Assembly: GCA_023846275.1 (NCBI GenBank)
Contig: CM043878.1
Coordinates: forward strand, 9,245,501 to 9,309,500
Source of the DNA: Vanilla planifolia
Lineage: Eukaryota > Streptophyta > Magnoliopsida > Asparagales > Orchidaceae
Direction: 5' to 3'
DNA: 64,000 nt
The notes under the pieces were generated by a model. The model saw only the letters and a program-made list of their open reading frames with translations. It searched no databases and was not told the origin of the DNA. Below are positions 63,061 to 64,000 of this stretch, one piece after another. A program made the translations under genes and the position numbers. Within the stretch, counting starts at the first letter, position 1. Each line of letters starts with the position of its first letter.

Positions 63061-64000
63061 TTTACAACAAGTTTTAAATCGATTGTAAACTAACAGACAC
63101 AACCCTTACACCTTTTCTCAACTGAACTTGAGATTATCTATGGAAGTATTATTTTGGTATGTAACAATAGAAGAAGAAAAAAAGATTTTTTTTTTTCTTT
63201 TGTTATTAGGTATCCAATGTTTTAAAAAGAGAAGTGAAATAAAAATTAAATGATGCCTCCAATCATGCAGGAATTTGAATTTTCCCGCAGCCATGTTCCA
63301 TGGTTGATTTCACTGGTGTACATTTCCTGTTTGCCTCATTTTATATGAAGAAGAAGAAGAAACAGAAGTTAAATAGCAGCCATTCTGAATAGTATTTAAA
63401 TATGAATAGCAACAATCTAAAGATAGATTTGAACCATACACAACATCAGATTATACCATAACCCCAAAATAATGTCATCAATGAACGAAGTAGCTACGAT
63501 ACAGTTTTCTCCTTCCGTCACTCACTCACAATACTTTTATATCGTCGAAAATAGTCTCAATCTACAACACGCAACCATTTGAAATCTAAAACATCACCAC
63601 GCGCAGCTTAGCTAAAACCAACAGTAAAGAGAAGAACAGAAGACCAACACGAGGAAAAACAATGCATAAATAAAACGAACCTAGAAATATAAGGCAGCCA
63701 AAGAGACAAACGTGAAAAAATCCCAACGCAACAGCTTAGCACATTTACGGATTAGACTCTTTCATTCAATTCATTTCATCGGATATTATGCCTTGTGCAA
63801 AAGTCACCAAGGAAACAACAAAGAAGAAGGGCAACGCAAGAGGATATTTGCAGATAACCATGAAGACGACGGTAATCTGAAGAACCAAGTAGCGAAAGAA
63901 GAAGAATATAGAGAACCCACGGCTAACCTCTCTCTCTCTCTCACTCTCTGGAGTATGCACGGGAAAAGCAACAGCTGTAAAAGAACGTAGAGATGCCCTC
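63061..64000. other. Right-edge region, possible promoter and leader of the MATE gene
   Basis: Less AT-rich than the transposon region. It holds a (GAA)n run at 63347-63360 and a (CT)n run at about 63928-63942; CT/GA runs are common in plant leaders. On the minus strand it could supply the first non-coding exon for the acceptor at 57124, but no clear donor was chosen. The open frames here do not match a known family. Confidence 0.35.

Noticed and set aside
63712..63990. 92-codon plus ORF and 64-codon minus ORF
   Set aside because: They overlap each other and simple repeats, and no conserved domain was seen; the region is better explained as a leader or promoter.
1..64000. CRISPR array, rRNA genes, complete tRNA genes, prokaryotic operons or defence systems
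   Set aside because: No direct-repeat/spacer pattern, rRNA signature or bacterial gene was seen; the tandem repeats here have no unique spacers and the genes are plant nuclear.

Overview
The window is nuclear DNA from a flowering plant, probably a monocot. Genes have many spliced exons and very long AT-rich introns. Two first exons (the A9-like gene and the RING gene) are strongly GC-rich against an AT-rich background, the 5' GC gradient typical of monocots. Five protein-coding genes were rebuilt by joining exons whose splice sites and reading phases agree. No bacterial-style operon, CRISPR array, rRNA gene or complete tRNA gene was seen.

Layout: (1) 1-8614 has no convincing gene; it lies upstream of, or inside a 5' intron of, a SET-domain methyltransferase gene. 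(2) 8615-14041 (+) holds the last six exons of that gene (Rubisco-LSMT-like family); its N-terminal part lies outside the window. (3) 14457-14851 (+) is a small secreted eight-cysteine protein of the tapetal A9/FIL1 type, only about 415 bp downstream. (4) 16216-34521 (+) is a complete five-exon membrane RING-H2 E3 ubiquitin ligase of the Arabidopsis At1g12760 type, 392 aa. Its introns hold an old LTR retrotransposon, a LINE-type DUF4283 remnant and several tandem duplications, one of which copied the start of exon 2. (5) 35873-44600 (+) is the V-ATPase subunit e gene: 71 codons spread over 8.7 kb. (6) 46778-57079 (-) is a 14-exon plastid-type MATE transporter, closest to DETOXIFICATION 45, 611 aa, convergent with the V-ATPase gene. 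(7) 57.2-63.1 kb is transposon debris: an RTE-clade LINE on the minus strand that appears to be split by a MULE DNA transposon. It lies in the 5' flank, or in a probable 5'-UTR intron, of the MATE gene.

The five genes have unrelated roles (lysine methylation, anther wall protein, ubiquitin ligase, proton pumping, plastid transport), so no joint pathway is implied. The most notable features are structural: repeated local tandem duplication inside introns (periods of about 23, 43, 50, 186, 190, 202, 233, 241 and 320 bp), a decayed partial copy of RING exon 2 with its own splice acceptor, a GC-AG intron in the MATE gene, and the nested transposons. I found no convincing undescribed biological system.
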